The notes: generated by a model from the sequence alone, not told the origin. Shown: positions 11,357 through 24,749, counted from the stretch's first letter. The stretch: DNA of 64,000 nucleotides from Typhlomys cinereus (GCA_023101885.1 JALPQD010000406.1:1736001-1800000), one strand, 5' to 3'. A program made the numbers and translations.

Positions 11357-14300
11357 GATATAAATTCAGATATGAAGTTTCCCCAGAACTCATGTACTCA
11401 ATTATTGATATAATGTGATGTTGTCTTTCTAGAATGATGGGATCACATGGACACAATAACTTGTGAAATCATAAAGTAATGCCATTACTGACAGGTAGTA
11501 GAAACTCAGAGGTGGGTTACAAATGGGAGAAGCAGGCCATACATCCATGTATGTACATACAAAATTTGTCACTTAAGTCTGTGACAAGTGGAATCAATAT
11601 AACAGGACAGGAGAAAATAATTTTCCAAGAGTTAAATAGAATATACTTATTCATTGTAACTTGGAACGCAGACAAAACCTTTTAATTTAGATAATTATGT
11701 CTCTAAACTTAAGGAAATATGCATTGCCCATATACATTCTATGTGGATAACTAAATGATAAATGATTTTAGTGGTAATTCTTATCTACAAAATGTATTCG
11801 TTTACTAATGTGTAAAAGCAGCTGTGGACATCACCAACTTTATGTCAAAAGTTGTTGTTTCAGCCAGTGTGTCTAGTGTTATTCAAGTACTTCAGGTTTT
11901 TAATGCATATTTGATATAGTTATCAAGAAGAGCAAGAAGCTCTTAATCTGTATTTAATATTTTCTGAATTACACAATTACACAAATAATTTTCATATAGA
12001 TTCTTAGGATAGTAAAGAAGCACAGTTTGAGAATTATTTATCTAAATTTTTGCACTTCAAGTTTACTTTGGAGTACATTTGCCAGTGTCTCAGCATTGAA
12101 GCACTGAATGCCTCAGCATGAAGGTGATTCTCATCTTCACGCAGACATGTTTTATGCAAATAGGCAAATGTGAATTGTTTTGGATATATCACAATGAGGA
12201 AAATGTGGCAAGACTAGTAATCATGTGGTAAATACAAAAGTACTATTGATAGAGAATCGGGAAGAAGAGATGAAGAGAGAAGAGTGGATGGATGAAAAGA
12301 GATGAGAGGAGACTGGAAGAGAGAAATTTGAGTTAGAGAAAGCACATAGGACTTTATAAGTGAAGAGAGACCAAGAAGGAGAGAAGGGGAAGAATCTGAG
12401 CCAATGAAAGCTCAGAGGATTGATGAATGGCTGTAGCTCTAGAACATACTCTGAAATATGACAGCTGGAAAACAGCCTTCCCAAAGCAAGATCAGTGATA
12501 ATGATCCATTCCATAGACAACTCTTAACCAAGACAGAAGGTGGTGGCACACAGAAAAATGGTACATGCAATCCCTTGCACATGTGACTAAGCATTAGAGT
12601 GGAAAGTAACATAATGCAAGGTCTTACTGTGAAATTATCAAAGGGCAATCCTTCTGAAATATTTTGATTTGGAGTGTGTAGGTAGAGAATTCCAAAAATC
12701 TATATCTATAAATTCATATTCAGAAAGTACTGAATTTTAGAAAAAGAATAGTAAGGATGAGAAAGAAGTCAAGAGTAGGAAGTAAAGAAGCAAAGAAAAA
12801 AAAGAAGAGGAGGAGGAAAGGCAACCAGAGAAAGCTTATTAAGCACATGCATCAGTAGGTAGCAATATCCTTTAATATTGGAACACCTAACTCCTATATA
12901 TCTAGGACATTCATTTGAAGGAAAGGATCGGCAAGCTGCCCTGCATATTGTGTAACTTCAGGCTTATTCAAATATGAATACACACTTTTGTCTTTGTAGT
13001 AATACGTCTAACAACTGAGATATGCTATTAAGGTATCATCGTGATGTTAGTGTATTTTAAAATGATTTCATTCAAAATTTTTTGGCATCTACCTAAGAAA
13101 CTCATGAGTAACTGTATTTGGAATATCATTCCAACAGGTTACAAGTATTCATTATATATACTTAAACATTACATATATAGTTTTTATAGAAATGTAAAGC
13201 TAATATAGTAATTCTTGGTAATTATTTAAATTTGGACATGTACTGAGCATATTTCCAATGAATGCACATCATGCTACTTTACTACTTTTATTTGAAGGAT
13301 ATATGCTGTAATATGTATCAAAGTTATTTGATGTTTATTGGATAGATGACAATATAACACGAAAATAACAGTTTTAGAAGTTTTTTGTTGTTTATATGAT
13401 TTCATTTTATTTTTTGACATCTAATGTAGCTATTACAGGAAACTACAGCACAGAATTTCTACACGACCAAGTGCAGTTACCAGTGCTTTCAACCAATTAA
13501 ATAACAGTATTGCCATCTAATTGTTTCAAGGAATCCCTGACTTGATGTGAAATCTAAACACTTAATCCAAGTAGTAAACTGAAAGAGGGGGAAAAGGATG
13601 TGGCTGGAGGGGTAGGATGGAAGGAAACGGAAAGTGAGGAGAGCAGAGGGTAGGAAGGGGAAGGAGCAGAGTTTATGAGAAAAATCATTTCATCCTGCAG
13701 AGTTTGACTGAAAAAGCACCACAGGAGAAAAAGCCACCAAATCAAAGAATAGCAATGATGTCTAGGCCTGTCAGGGAGAAATTCTTCCATAAGATCAAAG
13801 GAAGAGCTTTATCTGGAAAATGCAGATGTTTTACATTGAAGATTTTATTTAAGCCTATTTCCTTTAAACAAATCCCACTGTTAAAATCCCTCAATCACTA
13901 AGCCAAGCCTTACTATTTACTTTTGCATTCAGTATCCTTCGTGAGAACAATTAGAACTGAAGACAAGCTGAATGGTACTTGATTTATTGTTTATTCAGGT
14001 GCTTTTCATTTAATCTTAGTGATTAGGAACTCTACATTATATACATTTTTGTGAGTTTCTGCCACCTGGAGAATAAAACTGACACCCACACTAATAAACA
14101 CTTGCCTCATTTCTTTTGAATTTCTGCTCCATACACATGGAAGGTATTCTTCAGAAAAGAGGTATGTTGGAGGGTTTGAAAGCAAAAAGGCAGTTTCTCT
14201 GCTAGTTCTTTGTATCAATCCTCATTAAACTTTGCACTTGAGGACAAGCTGAATTATATTGAACTCCATTGAATATACCATTGTTTACCTCTAAAATACT

Positions 14301-15690
14301 GAAAGTACTTGTCTACAGATCTGGCAGCAATCCTACCAGATAAATATAAAGAATAATCCTGGTAAGTATTAAGAATAATCCTTAAATTTTCTTTCCACTT
14401 TTCTCTCCATAAGGATTTGTCAAAAAGCTAGTAATATTCAGAAGCAATATGGAAACTCTGGAACTGCAGTGAAGTCTCCAGCAACTGAGTGCAATGTCAG
14501 CCCTGATAAGAACTGCAGATAGAAAGGAAAAGGAGTTAAAGAAATGAAATAGTCATTATGAACAAAATGAGGAGCCTCACCTTGTTTCCTTTAATAATCT
14601 GTCTAAAGGATGATTTCAGTACGAAATCTGTTTCAGGATCGTTTATATTCATAGGCATTTTTCTTATATTTGTGACTTTTATAATTTATTGACAGCCTGT
14701 GAATATGTGACTCCATTAAACGTGTAAATTATCCCCCTATGGCAATAGCAGATGCTATCACAAGTATGAATCAAGAAAGCAAGAGGACTACATTTCTATA
14801 TCATGTGTTTGATCAGGTTTTTCAAAAGTTACAAGACAGGGATACTTACTTGAAATAAAGTAACTATATATAACACTTTATGAGGAGGTTTCTTACTGTA
14901 AACGTCTAAATCCTAAAATTTCCTAAATTCCTGCATTGTCAGCCCATTTAAACATGAAATAGTTTCCTTTCCTTCTCTTCAGGGAAATGGACTCTGCATT
15001 GGTGAAATGGATGGGTAAGCTATAACAGAGAGAACTCTTCTCCTTCAGAGCTGTTATATTCTGAAGCCAATGAGAAGATTCCTTTCACACATAAAACAAT
15101 ATTTTCAACAGTTTAGAAAGTTGGCAGCATGGAGAGGCACGATTTTGGATTTTATCCTGTAATTTCAAAGCAATTTCTTGAGGACTTCTGAAAAAGAGTG
15201 GAAGAGTACAACAGCTACTTGAAAGCAAATATAAAAGAAACTCCTTGCTGACAATGCAAACTTTCATCTTTTATTTAAAAAAATCTATGACATAAAGAAG
15301 AATGTACAGGAAAATAAAATGTCATCAACTTACTCCTTCCAACAACACTCATCTTATTACATCACAGTTTGTACCATAAATTAATGTTGTTAAAAATGCA
15401 AAGTCACCAAGTTAACCAAAAGAAAAACAGTTAATTTTGTGTTGATTTTCACCGATGAGGTGATACAAAAAACATCAATGTGATGCAATGAAAAAAATGT
15501 TAATATAGTAGAAGGTATGTCTCTCTTTGTGCATATTTACATTGGTTTTCACAGAGAAGGGCTTACATTTTATCTCTGTTCAGAAGCACTATCCAGTTGA
15601 AAATATCATCTTTATTAAGTCTCAACCAGCTATCAAACAAACAAGTACATTTCAAAGTAGTATCCCTCCCCTTTGCAGGGTTCCTGTAAA
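11357..15690. other. Long unique AT-rich noncoding stretch
   Basis: No gene found. It contains purine-rich patches at about 12240-12400, 12770-12840 and 13575-13680, which produce Ser/Phe/Leu-rich open frames on the minus strand (69-99 codons) that are compositional artefacts. The 14.5-14.8 kb part looks like non-repetitive DNA without clear homology. Confidence 0.5.
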
Positions 15691-15699
15691 GAAAATAAT

Positions 15700-16245
15700 A
15701 AAGTGAAATATGAAAGATTGTTCTTTGAGAGGAAGAGATCTAATTAAAAGGAAGCCCTAACAACTCCACGGATTAATTGGTAGCCAACTGAGATAATTGG
15801 GCCTATGGGAGTATGATTACACCCATCATAAACTGCTTTTCACAAGTATAGGTTAAGTGCTTGGTGCTTTAATTGGATGTAGCAACAAATGAAAATAGAA
15901 ATAATACAGAAAATTGATATTTGGAAGGTGATTTCCTGATGTTCTCTGGCAATGTTAACAGCAATGTGGTTTTTTTAAAATACACAATTTTCTAGGTTTC
16001 TTGGTACCACTTTTATCACAGTATGATTACAATTCTATCAACCAAAATATGCTTATACTATTGAAAGCTGACCTACACAACAGCATAGCTGCTTTGCAAT
16101 TAGAAATTCAAGGAGCTTACATTGTCTCATGATTGAAGTTAAAAAACACTGCTGCTTTTGAAGATAATGTCTTCAAATGCTCTCAGCTACCAATATCAGC
16201 TTTCAATTAGAGTCTTCCAAGAATTAGAACAACAGAATGTTAAAA
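15700..16245. promoter_or_regulatory. Candidate conserved noncoding block
   Basis: Non-repetitive DNA with many homeodomain-type cores: tctaattaaaagg, gattaattggtagcc, gataattgggcc, gctttaattgg, gcaattagaaattc and tttcaattagag, together with a TAAG-type tgcttggtg block. The density of TAATTA/CAATTA-like sites in non-simple sequence is typical of developmental enhancers, but AT-rich DNA also yields such sites by chance. Conservation is not testable here. Confidence 0.3.
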
Positions 16246-16702
16246 CCTGAGAGGACCTCACAACACACTCATGGATTCATTGTCATTATAGAAAAGGGTG
16301 AAAATATTTAAAAGTCTAAACAAAGCTTATTTTTTAAAATTTTATTTCTGAGAAAGAAAATATAAGAGGCAGAACAGGTAAAGAATTTTCCCCTAGAAAA
16401 TAAATGCAACCACTAGCTATTCATAGTTTCACAGTGCCATCTTACTACAAAATATTTTCTGAAGAAAACTTTACTGAGGTTATTGTTGAGGTGAGTAATT
16501 AGGCATCTTGTGTTTATACTTGAAAAAGAGCTGCATGTACATTTTAATAGTCAACAGATATTCTACCTCGTTAGATAAAAAGCAGAAATAATAATATTTT
16601 ATTATTATTATACACAATATGAGATCTATTTTTTGCAGGCTAAGTAGGGAAATAATCAGCTTGATAAATAGGTTTAAAGTATCTAGTATCTGTACGGTGC
16701 AA

Positions 16703-16732
16703 TAATATGTGTGGAAGTAATATGTGTGGAAG
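16703..16732. repeat. Two-copy 15-bp tandem duplication
   Basis: The unit taatatgtgtggaag occurs twice head to tail without mismatch (16703-16717, 16718-16732), followed by the first base of a third unit. It is a small replication-slippage event. Confidence 0.9.
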
Positions 16733-17019
16733 TCCTTCAACAAGACACTATCATCTCATTAAAGGATTAAATCATGGCATCATGTTGGATGTTCATTTTT
16801 TCCTACCTGCTTCTTGTGAGGTATGTTATTTACAATAGAAAGAGCCATCAGGAGCCTTCTACAGGATCCTTTGCAGGATCAGCCATGGAGACCTCAGCAG
16901 ATGACTTCATGATTAGCAGAAATTACAGTGTAGATATTGAAACCTGGGAATAATCTTTTACTGCAATCATTCTTTCTGACAACCTCTCCTCTCTTTCTCC
17001 TCCCTCCCACAGATTTCAT

Positions 17020-17590
17020 TGTGTGTGGTTCTGTGTGCATGTGTTTTTATGTTTGTGCGTGCACATTTATATATGGTGTATCAGAGTGTGAGAACATATG
17101 AGCAGTTGTACATGCCTTTGTGTGCATGTATGGCAGCAAGAAATAATCTCAGAACCTTCCTCTATTGTTCCTGAACTTTCTTCCTGAGATAGGGTCTCTC
17201 ATTGCACACAGAGTTGATGAGTCGGCTAGCTAACTAACCTGTAGGATCCAACCCTAACAATGGGTTATGCATGTACATTTCCATGCCTGGACTTCAGGGT
17301 CCCCAATACTCGTCCTTGTGCCTGAACATCAATTACCAACTAAAAAAATTCATAGCTCCCCATTATGCTTTCCCATGACAAACTTGGAGCTCACCAACTC
17401 AGCTAGGCCGACTGGCCAGCAAACTAAAAAAAGAAGGATATTCCCATTTTGAATTCCTCAGGATTAAGATAGCAATAATGTACAAGTATACTCTGGTTTT
17501 ATATAATTGTTGGGGATCTGAACTTGGGTCTAAAAGTTTGCATGGCATCATTTTATGTACTGAGCTATGTCAATGTCTCATTTTTCTGCT
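17020..17590 (-). repeat. Degraded B4-like SINE, minus orientation
   Basis: A TG-rich 3' tail (17020-17125) leads into a tgagatagggtctctcattg block, then gagctcaccaactcagctag with ccgactggccagcaaac near 17390-17425, then ggggatctgaacttgggt and tactgagctatgtcaatg, the reverse of a tRNA-like head. This is the order of rodent B4-type SINEs (B1-like plus tRNA-like parts) read backwards. The middle appears duplicated or interrupted, so boundaries are rough. Confidence 0.55.
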
Positions 17591-17599
17591 TCTATAAAA

Positions 17600-18240
17600 A
17601 ATTCCTCCATCTGACATGACATTTCTTCTTTGATATTTTAGTTAAGAAATCCCATATCTCAACAAGATTCTGGATCCTGAGAATAGATACACATTTTAAA
17701 AATATTATCATTGATCATTGTTAATTTTTAACCAGAATATAAAACACTGTAGGTCACAGCCTTCACTCCAGTTATGCTTAATTACTTCTGGTTATCATCC
17801 AACAGTCAGATCAAGTGTTGCGTTTCATTTAGTATGTACCCTAATTTATTTCTAAATATTTCCACAGTATTCATCTTAATTTAATCTACTTGTGGTAACT
17901 TTGTTCTCAACAGGAAAACAGAGTACCACTTTCATCCTTCCTTGCAACTTTTCTTTCCCAACTATTATTCGTATTAAATTTATCAATATTTCCAATAGTT
18001 TCTTCCTTTCTGAATATTACATTTTGATTAAGAAACTGGACATCAACCCATCAATTGCAACAGTAATGATCAATTACAGTTAAAAGTAGCATTGGAAGGA
18101 CACAATTCAAGATTATAAGCTATCTTCCATATATGACATCTTGAATAGAGCACAAAGAAAAGAGTCTGAAATAAAAGAAGAAGGCAGTGTAAAGTTTTGA
18201 TAAGGAACATTGCTTGGGTGATCAATTCTAATTAGATTCT
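17600..18240. other. Unique AT-rich noncoding DNA
   Basis: No gene or recognised repeat is seen. A 63-codon open frame at 17892-18083 has no domain. Confidence 0.5.
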
Positions 18241-18241
18241 T

Positions 18242-18325
18242 ATTTTGAGCTCTGATTTTGCAACCTATATTTGCTAGGTAAATTGATTAATCTCTGTTTC
18301 TCATTTGCAAATGGACTTTTCTCAA
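18242..18325 (+). repeat. MIR core remnant
   Basis: The run gctctgattttgcaacc, ttgctaggtaaattgattaa, tctctgtttctcatttgcaa and atgg follows the MIR core (ctctgccacttactagctg, then taacctctctgtgcctcag, then cctcatctgtaaaatgg) with heavy divergence. Visual match only. Confidence 0.5.
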
Positions 18326-21300
18326 TTATCTCTACAGAATTAGCTTAGATGTTAAATAAGAAAATATTACATAAGTCTATCAAAAAAGACATGCTGAGTT
18401 AACATTTTGATAGTATTTTGGAAAGACAGATATCTATGTATAAGTTTACATGAAAGAGAAGGCAGCAGGATCAAACCAAACTCTCTTCTCAATTTGTAAA
18501 AGACTATTATGGCTTACAAAATGATATTAAAATTCCAATAATCATGAAATACCTGAGATTTAATCACATAGCATAAGGTAGCTACTATTTTGGCAGAAGG
18601 AAGTTGCAGAAAAGAATATATCAGCTTCGGAAGCATACTTTCATGTACAAGCAGTCACCTGGCAGAAGCAATAAGACAGCTTTATTAATACAGTATGCTT
18701 TGTGAATAAATCTGATCAGATTCACTCTAGGAATCATCCTGTGCATCTCAAGACACCTACAAGGGGGAAGAAATAATGTATTTCCACATTTTATCTCATG
18801 TTAATTCACAAAATGAAATTAGGTTAGACCTTGCTATCAGGGTTATAACTTAGTTATAGGCAGGAACACAATTTCTTAGTTACTCTTTCTTCATTTAGAA
18901 AATTAATTTTGGTTATGCCTTTTGTTTGGCAAAGTGTAAGCTAATAAAAACCTGTGAATTTAGTATTATAAACAATGATTCAAACACTTGGCTTGTCCTT
19001 AGAAGATCCTATTCTTATAAAACATTATCTTTTCATTCTCTTCATTTTATACCATGTAGATGCAAATATAAACAATGAAGAACATGGTGTTCCTATCGCT
19101 TTATGTAATGACATTTGCAAATGTTGCACAGCAGAACCACTGTTGGTACAAGAGGAAAATTTAAAAGATAGAATAACACAAAATAAAGCCATGAAAAATT
19201 CAAGGCATTTCTTGCATGTTGAAAATGCTGTAGTTGATGGCTTACTTTCAAGTAACAAATTTATAATATTTTAACAATATATGGCCAAGCACACACAAAT
19301 TTCATGATGGTATTATAACTTATACCTGGAATACTAAACTTTCCCTCACTTAAGGGACACATGATAGGCAGAAAAGTAGTTAGAGATATTCAATAGGTAG
19401 ATATATACATACAATACATATTGAAAGATAGATGACAGACATTGTCATTGTTTTAATGGAATACAGGCAGGAAAAAAATTCTATCAAATATGGTTTTAGT
19501 TATTTAAATGTAGCTGATTACAAAGAATGCAAAGAAACCTCCTAAATTTAGCTTGATTACACATGAACTTGAATAGAATTAACAAAATGCATAACTTAAA
19601 GAATTTTGCTTTCATGATAGTATTACATATCCATTAAAACTACTTGATTAATTTTAACCCAAGCAGCTGGTGTGTTTTCTGATCACATCATTTAACACAT
19701 CAAAGAAGAGAAAGGTAAATTTAGTCAACAATATCAATAGATTTTTCTTCAGAGATGGTGATGTGGTGTGTCTATGTTGCTCACTTCAACAGTAATAAGT
19801 GCATAGTCTACTATCTTGAAGGACTGAATTTTTGAGTTTCATTGCAATCTATTTTAATTGACAATAGCCACATGTGGCTCCTATTTTCTGCACAGGACAG
19901 CAGAGATGGATGGAATAATTGTCCCTGCGTCTATCCTTAAATTTTTTTCCATAAAAATTTGCATTGAGAAACAATATAATTGTGCCCAAACATATTCATC
20001 ATAATCTGCTTCAGATTGCAAAAGAGGAATCTTCCTGAGTCTTTTTATTTCTATTCATCCGGGACTGAAGGTCACAGGGGACAGACTTGCTATTGTGAGA
20101 GCTACTGTCTGACTCACCTGCTCTTTACCTGGTGGAATAAAAAGCCACCTTGAAAACCTAACGGACTTGTACTGTCCCTAAGCGGATCACCGTCTGCTTC
20201 TGTGGTAAGTGGAAGAAAGCAGCTCCCAAACAGATGGTTCACAATTGTGCTGAAGAGAAAAAGGGGAAACGATGGAATCACTTCTTTTTGCTTCTCATCA
20301 CCTAGAGCTTTAGCTCTTAAGGGAAGTTTCTCAACAAATTTTAGCATATTTCCTGAGCATAGATAATGGACAGATTATTGAAACACAGCACTCTGTGGTT
20401 ATATTTTTGTCCCACTTGTTCTATAAAAGAAGCGTATGTATTTATTGTGCTTCATCAAGGTAGCAACACCTGGGTATTTTATAGCCCTAGAGTTTTCAAC
20501 TCAATCCCTGGAGGTATTTACAATACACCAAATGACGTATTGTTATTATCACCTAAGCCTTAAGGTAGACTGCATTCAAGTTAAATAAAGACTCAGTGGG
20601 CGCTAATTCTATTGTGTATAATTACATACACCCATGTCCAACTTCTGCTGGGGTTCATATTTACTTGCTTTCAATCACAGGTGTATTTTATCTGTTCAAG
20701 TTTGAGAACTTGGTTCCCTGGGAATTCACTTTGCATCTTATTTACTATCCACTTGCTTGTTACTTTTCCTCAGTTGATTTAATTTGGATTTGATTCACTA
20801 TGTGACATTGAAATCTTTTATAATTATCAGATTTATCTGCAAGATGATTAGTTCCTATTTTTCTATGCTGATTACTGCGAATGCTTTACAAAAGCAAGAA
20901 TCTTTTACCCAAGTCCCTTTGATTCATAGATTATGATCCAGTAGAGTGCTTTTAATGACATAACATTTGGTTGCTGTATTGTAGGGATCTATAAGGAAGA
21001 ATACGAAGTGGGATAAAGATTTTTCAGTACTTTTAAGCAAAGCATGAATGCAACACAAATGAAGACTCCTTATATTGCCATGAGCCTAGTATCATTTGCA
21101 GATTTAATAAAGTGCCCATAACTTATTGTCAGTAATAGACACATTCAAGAGGGAAATAAGCCTTCTGGTGTAGCAAACACTGTGACGCTGCAATTCTGGA
21201 TGCTTGGATGCAGTGTGGGGATGCCTACCAAAGTGGAAGAGAGTCCTTGGAAAAATACCAATATTCCATGACTGCTCTACAGTGAGACTCGCCCTGCCCT

Positions 21301-21360
21301 ATGTCATGAAGGAATCCCTGAGTCAATATGAAATCCTAAATTTTGAAATCCTAAAACTCT
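18326..21360. other. Long unique AT-rich noncoding stretch
   Basis: No gene. An open frame of 99 codons at 18975-19274 has a Cys-containing but unrecognised translation, and an opposite-strand 77-codon frame overlaps it. The 20100-20340 part is slightly GC-richer. No repeat family was identified. Confidence 0.5.
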
Positions 21361-21595
21361 TACTTTCATCTTATGTATTCTGTGTTTGTGAGTCTATGTT
21401 TAAGTACATGTGTGTAACTGTGCATGTAGGTTTTCATGTGCATGTCTGTGTGTATATATGTTTGTGCATGCACATATGTATGTATTTGTGTGCAAGCATG
21501 TCTGGGTATGTATGTCTCTACATTGTATATACACACATGTGAGTTTGTATATATGTTTATGTGTGAATGACATGTGTATGTCTGTGTATGTGGTA
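21361..21595 (-). repeat. TG-rich tail of an older B4/B1-like SINE
   Basis: An imperfect TGTG/TATG array with many gcatgt and gtatgt units. Together with the B1-like part at 22030-22165 it appears to be one older minus-oriented SINE, later split by the young SINE at 21612-21937. The Cys/Val/Met-rich open frames here are translations of the array. Confidence 0.5.
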
Positions 21596-21611
21596 GGTGA
21601 GTGTAGTTTCT

Positions 21612-21937
21612 TTTTTATTTTAATTTTTTAAATAATTTTTTAAATTTATTATTTATTCAATTGTGTGTGTGTATGTGTATGTATGTGTATGTGTGTGTGT
21701 AGGTATGTGTGTGTGTGTGTATGTAGAACCACAGACGAATTTGGGAACCACCATGGATGCTTCCCCCTCCTCCTTGTTTACTCTGCCCTGGCATTCACAG
21801 GCTCTGCCCTACCAGGACCAGAAATGCAGGCCACCCCTGCTTCTGCCCAGCATCTATACGTGGGGTCTAGGATTCGAACTCAGGACCTTCTGCCTGCAAG
21901 GCAGAGGCTTAACCCCTGAGCCATCTCTCCAGCCCCG
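21612..21937 (-). mobile_element. Full-length tRNA-derived SINE, young subfamily
   Basis: Read on the minus strand the order is gggctggagagatggctcag head, B box gagttcgaatcc, GC-rich body, AC tract and caattgaataaataataaat tail. A 16-bp duplication, ggtgagtgtagtttct, flanks it at 21596-21611 and 21938-21953. The B-box core GTTCGAATCC is the best match to the Pol III consensus among the copies here. It sits inside an older repeat. Confidence 0.93.
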
Positions 21938-22029
21938 GGTGAGTGTAGTTTCTGTGTATCCTTGTATGTATATGGCAATGAGTATGAGTGTATGTGGTGC
22001 ATATTTATATTTGTGTTGCTATTTCCTTT

Positions 22030-22165
22030 TAAAACAAGGACTCACAGGATGTTCCAGTCTGGTTTTTAACACACTACATCTCTGAGGTGAGGCTCAAATT
22101 CACTGCAATCAAATGCAGTACCTTTGTTTCCTAAGTGGTGGAAATGCAAGAATAAGACACGTGAG
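22030..22165 (-). repeat. B1-like (7SL-derived) SINE fragment
   Basis: The blocks aaggactcacaggatgttcc, cactacatctctgaggtg, gctcaaattcactgcaatc and ctaagtggtggaaatgcaag match, with many changes, the reverse complement of a B1 monomer (cctggaactcactatgtag, cctcgaactcacagagatcc, gagtgctgggattaaagg). Confidence 0.5.
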
Positions 22166-22169
22166 CAAG

Positions 22170-22620
22170 CTTGTGCAGTCTTTTGAAAAATCCACCACTG
22201 AGTAGTTCATGACTCTCTCATTGACATTTTTTTCCCAATGAACATCCCCATGTAGATGTTCCTCTTTCCCCAGTACCCTTGTTAAAATATGTCACTTGGT
22301 CTCTAGAGGTACACTCTGTTTCTTTCTCTGTTAGTCCATTTTCCTCCATATTATTTAATATCTCAGTCTTTCCTTTGAATAAGAGTGATTTATTTTCTGT
22401 GATTACTTTGTGTATGAGGCCTGGACAGCCCTAGAGTTTATGAAGAGATTGCTGAGAGCTAAGTGAAACAGCTGACAATTATACAGGAATCCCATTACTA
22501 ATAAAAATTTTAATCTAGACATAGTCTCCTGTGTGTTTGTACCAATAATACCCAAAAATGTTACTCCCTATATATCCTAATTATACCTACTTAACTTACC
22601 ATTGATAATATTGATTTGCA
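22170..22620. other. Unique noncoding DNA
   Basis: AT-rich sequence with no gene or identified repeat. Confidence 0.45.
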
Positions 22621-22624
22621 GATT

Positions 22625-22775
22625 TGAGCATGAGCCATGTGTGATAGTATGCCCATCATCTCAAAGCTTGAAAGATTGAGTTTGGAAGATCATGAATTTG
22701 AATTTAGTCTGGATTAAATTCAAGGTGTGATGAGACACTTCCCTAAAAATAAGAATAAAAATAACTAACTAAATA
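22625..22775 (+). repeat. Possible B1-like SINE fragment
   Basis: The blocks gccatgtgtgatagtatgcc, tctcaaagcttgaaagattg and gaagatcatgaatttgaatt parallel the B1 order (tggtggcgcacgcctttaat, cgggaggcagagg, tcgaggccagcc) and end in an A-rich tail with taactaactaaata. Strongly diverged. Confidence 0.4.
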
Positions 22776-23559
22776 AGGCAACATATTGTATCTTGATTTA
22801 TACATCTGCCTAGTCTGAGCCTTTTTTTTCACTTTTTATTGCACTCTGTATCATTCTCCTTGTCTTCTGGTTAACCACAAGGACCAAGCTGTGTGGAAGG
22901 CATGGCTGCTCTGGTTCATCACCTTTATCATGGCACAGATCAAGCAAATCATATTTGCTTCATTTGGCTTTTTCCCATCACATAGCAGGTCAAGATATGA
23001 GTCTTAAAAAAAACACTGAGCTTTTATCTTTGCTTGTCTTTCATTCCTTCGTATTTTATATTTGAGAATAATTAGCTTATCAGAGATTAGTCTACATTTC
23101 AATCACCATTACCTTGATTTCTTCGTCACTGAGACTACTTACAAACCTGTGACCTAATAATATTTTTTCTTTACATGTCCATTCTCAAAAGCAGAGTTAA
23201 ATTTCTTGGGTCAAACTTTATATTTTGTGATGTGTTTTTGCATGTCTCTGGGAAAAGCATCTGATTTTTGCCATCACATAAGTTCTGAAGGAGAATGAAG
23301 AATGAAATTCCTGGCTGCAGACCCCAGGTGCAAAATCTGACCTCATAGCTAAGATGTTGCCATTCTTCACGTCTGTAACTGTCTCTTCACTTTCTAAGAG
23401 GGCTTTTTTTGTCTGAGTAGCATGTCCTTCATTCTGATACCAGTGTGACCAGCTATATTCATTTCTTTGAGCTTTCCTTAATTAGTATTTCTTTAGTAAT
23501 GCTAAAAATCACTGTAAAACTCACCTCCCCATATCCTAGTGATTATAATTGTAGTGCAA
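22776..23559. other. Unique noncoding DNA
   Basis: Mixed AT-rich sequence. No gene, RNA or confident repeat found. Confidence 0.45.
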
Positions 23560-23594
23560 GTCTCTGTGGACATGGTTTTGCCTACAGGAAACTA

Positions 23595-23670
23595 TAAATG
23601 CTAAGAGAAGTACATCACCTTTGGTGACTTGAAGAGTGTCTGGTACATAGTAGATTCAAATGTTCGCTCT
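23595..23670 (+). repeat. L2/MIR-type 3' end remnant
   Basis: The phrase agtgtctggtacatagtag followed by attcaaatgttc is the well-known 3' terminus of L2 and MIR elements (agtgcctggcacatagtag then tcaataaatgtt). Confidence 0.5.
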
Positions 23671-23929
23671 ACCAGTTAAGTAAAATTCTGTTTACTTCTT
23701 TAATTTTCTGCTGAAAACATAATTTATAGTACGAAAAGGAGCTTAACTAAAGTAGACTGCTTTCAAGACAGACCAAAAGACAGTGGGCTATGTGAGTGTG
23801 GGCAAAGCAATTCCACTCGTATTTATAGTTTCCCCCAGAGAAGTCATAAGAAGTACCCTCAACAAGAAATGTCCACAAAGGTGTAATTTGATATGGACAT
23901 ACCTCTTATTATACAGCAATTACTGAATA

Positions 23930-24300
23930 TTTCCAATTTCTAATTGGGCCAAGGTATCTCATTTAAGTTAAATTAAACATGATTTAATTAGAAGTAAATT
24001 TGGATTAAAATTAGCAAACAAACAAAATTCATGTTTAGTCTATTAACCCACTACATGTAAGTCAATCCAAAATATTCCCTGAAATGCACCAACAGCACTC
24101 AGATTCACCTCTTGCTGGGCAAAGTCAAAACATGGATTTAATCCAACTTTTAATCAGCTGTACAGATGGGTTTATTTCACGAATACACCATGATGCACAG
24201 ATGGAAGTTCCTGAATGCCTGACAAGGTGTTAAAACTGTTTCTGATATTACAAAGAAATTAGAAATCAGCATTGGAAATTAGAATTCATAGGACTGGTCT
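23930..24300. promoter_or_regulatory. Candidate conserved noncoding block
   Basis: Non-repetitive DNA with homeodomain-like cores (tctaattgggcc, tttaattagaag), a tgctgggcaaagtcaaaa nuclear-receptor-like block, the E-box cagctg in aatcagctgtacagatggg, and two cagatgg sites. No coding potential. Enhancer-like by site mix only. Confidence 0.28.
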
Positions 24301-24749
24301 CTGAAGAGCTTATTAGCTCATCACATATATTCTATCCTTGGCACTAAAAGACAACATTTGGAAATTTTAGAGAACACATTAGGTTTTCATTGTCTTGGGT
24401 TTCACATGAATACTGTAGTGGCCATGGACATAGTTACTAGCTTAGAAAACATAATAAAGTGGCTGAACATGTGAGGGTAAGCATTTAAGAAAGTGTTTGG
24501 AATTTATAGTTTTATAACACTATTTTATTTGAAAACTCATGGTTAAGTTATTTTAGCCATGTATTTTAACTGTAAAAGTTATTTTGAGAGAATAAATCAC
24601 ATCATCAGGTTGAGATGAAATAGATGCATTTAGAAAAACAGACAGCAATTAAGATTTCTGAAACTTTCCTCCCCAGAGTGGTGTTTAGTTTTATCAGTTT
24701 ACTTTGTCCATACAAAGGAGAATTGCTTTAAAATAAAGCATGATTTTTT

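Noticed and set aside
18975..19274. 99-codon open frame with several Cys residues
   Set aside because: Unrecognised sequence, overlapped by an opposite-strand frame, and with no gene structure around it.
20150..20230. Possible exon with donor-like ctgtggtaagt
   Set aside because: No matching acceptor, no continuous coding frame and no protein similarity; GT-AG-like sites are frequent by chance.
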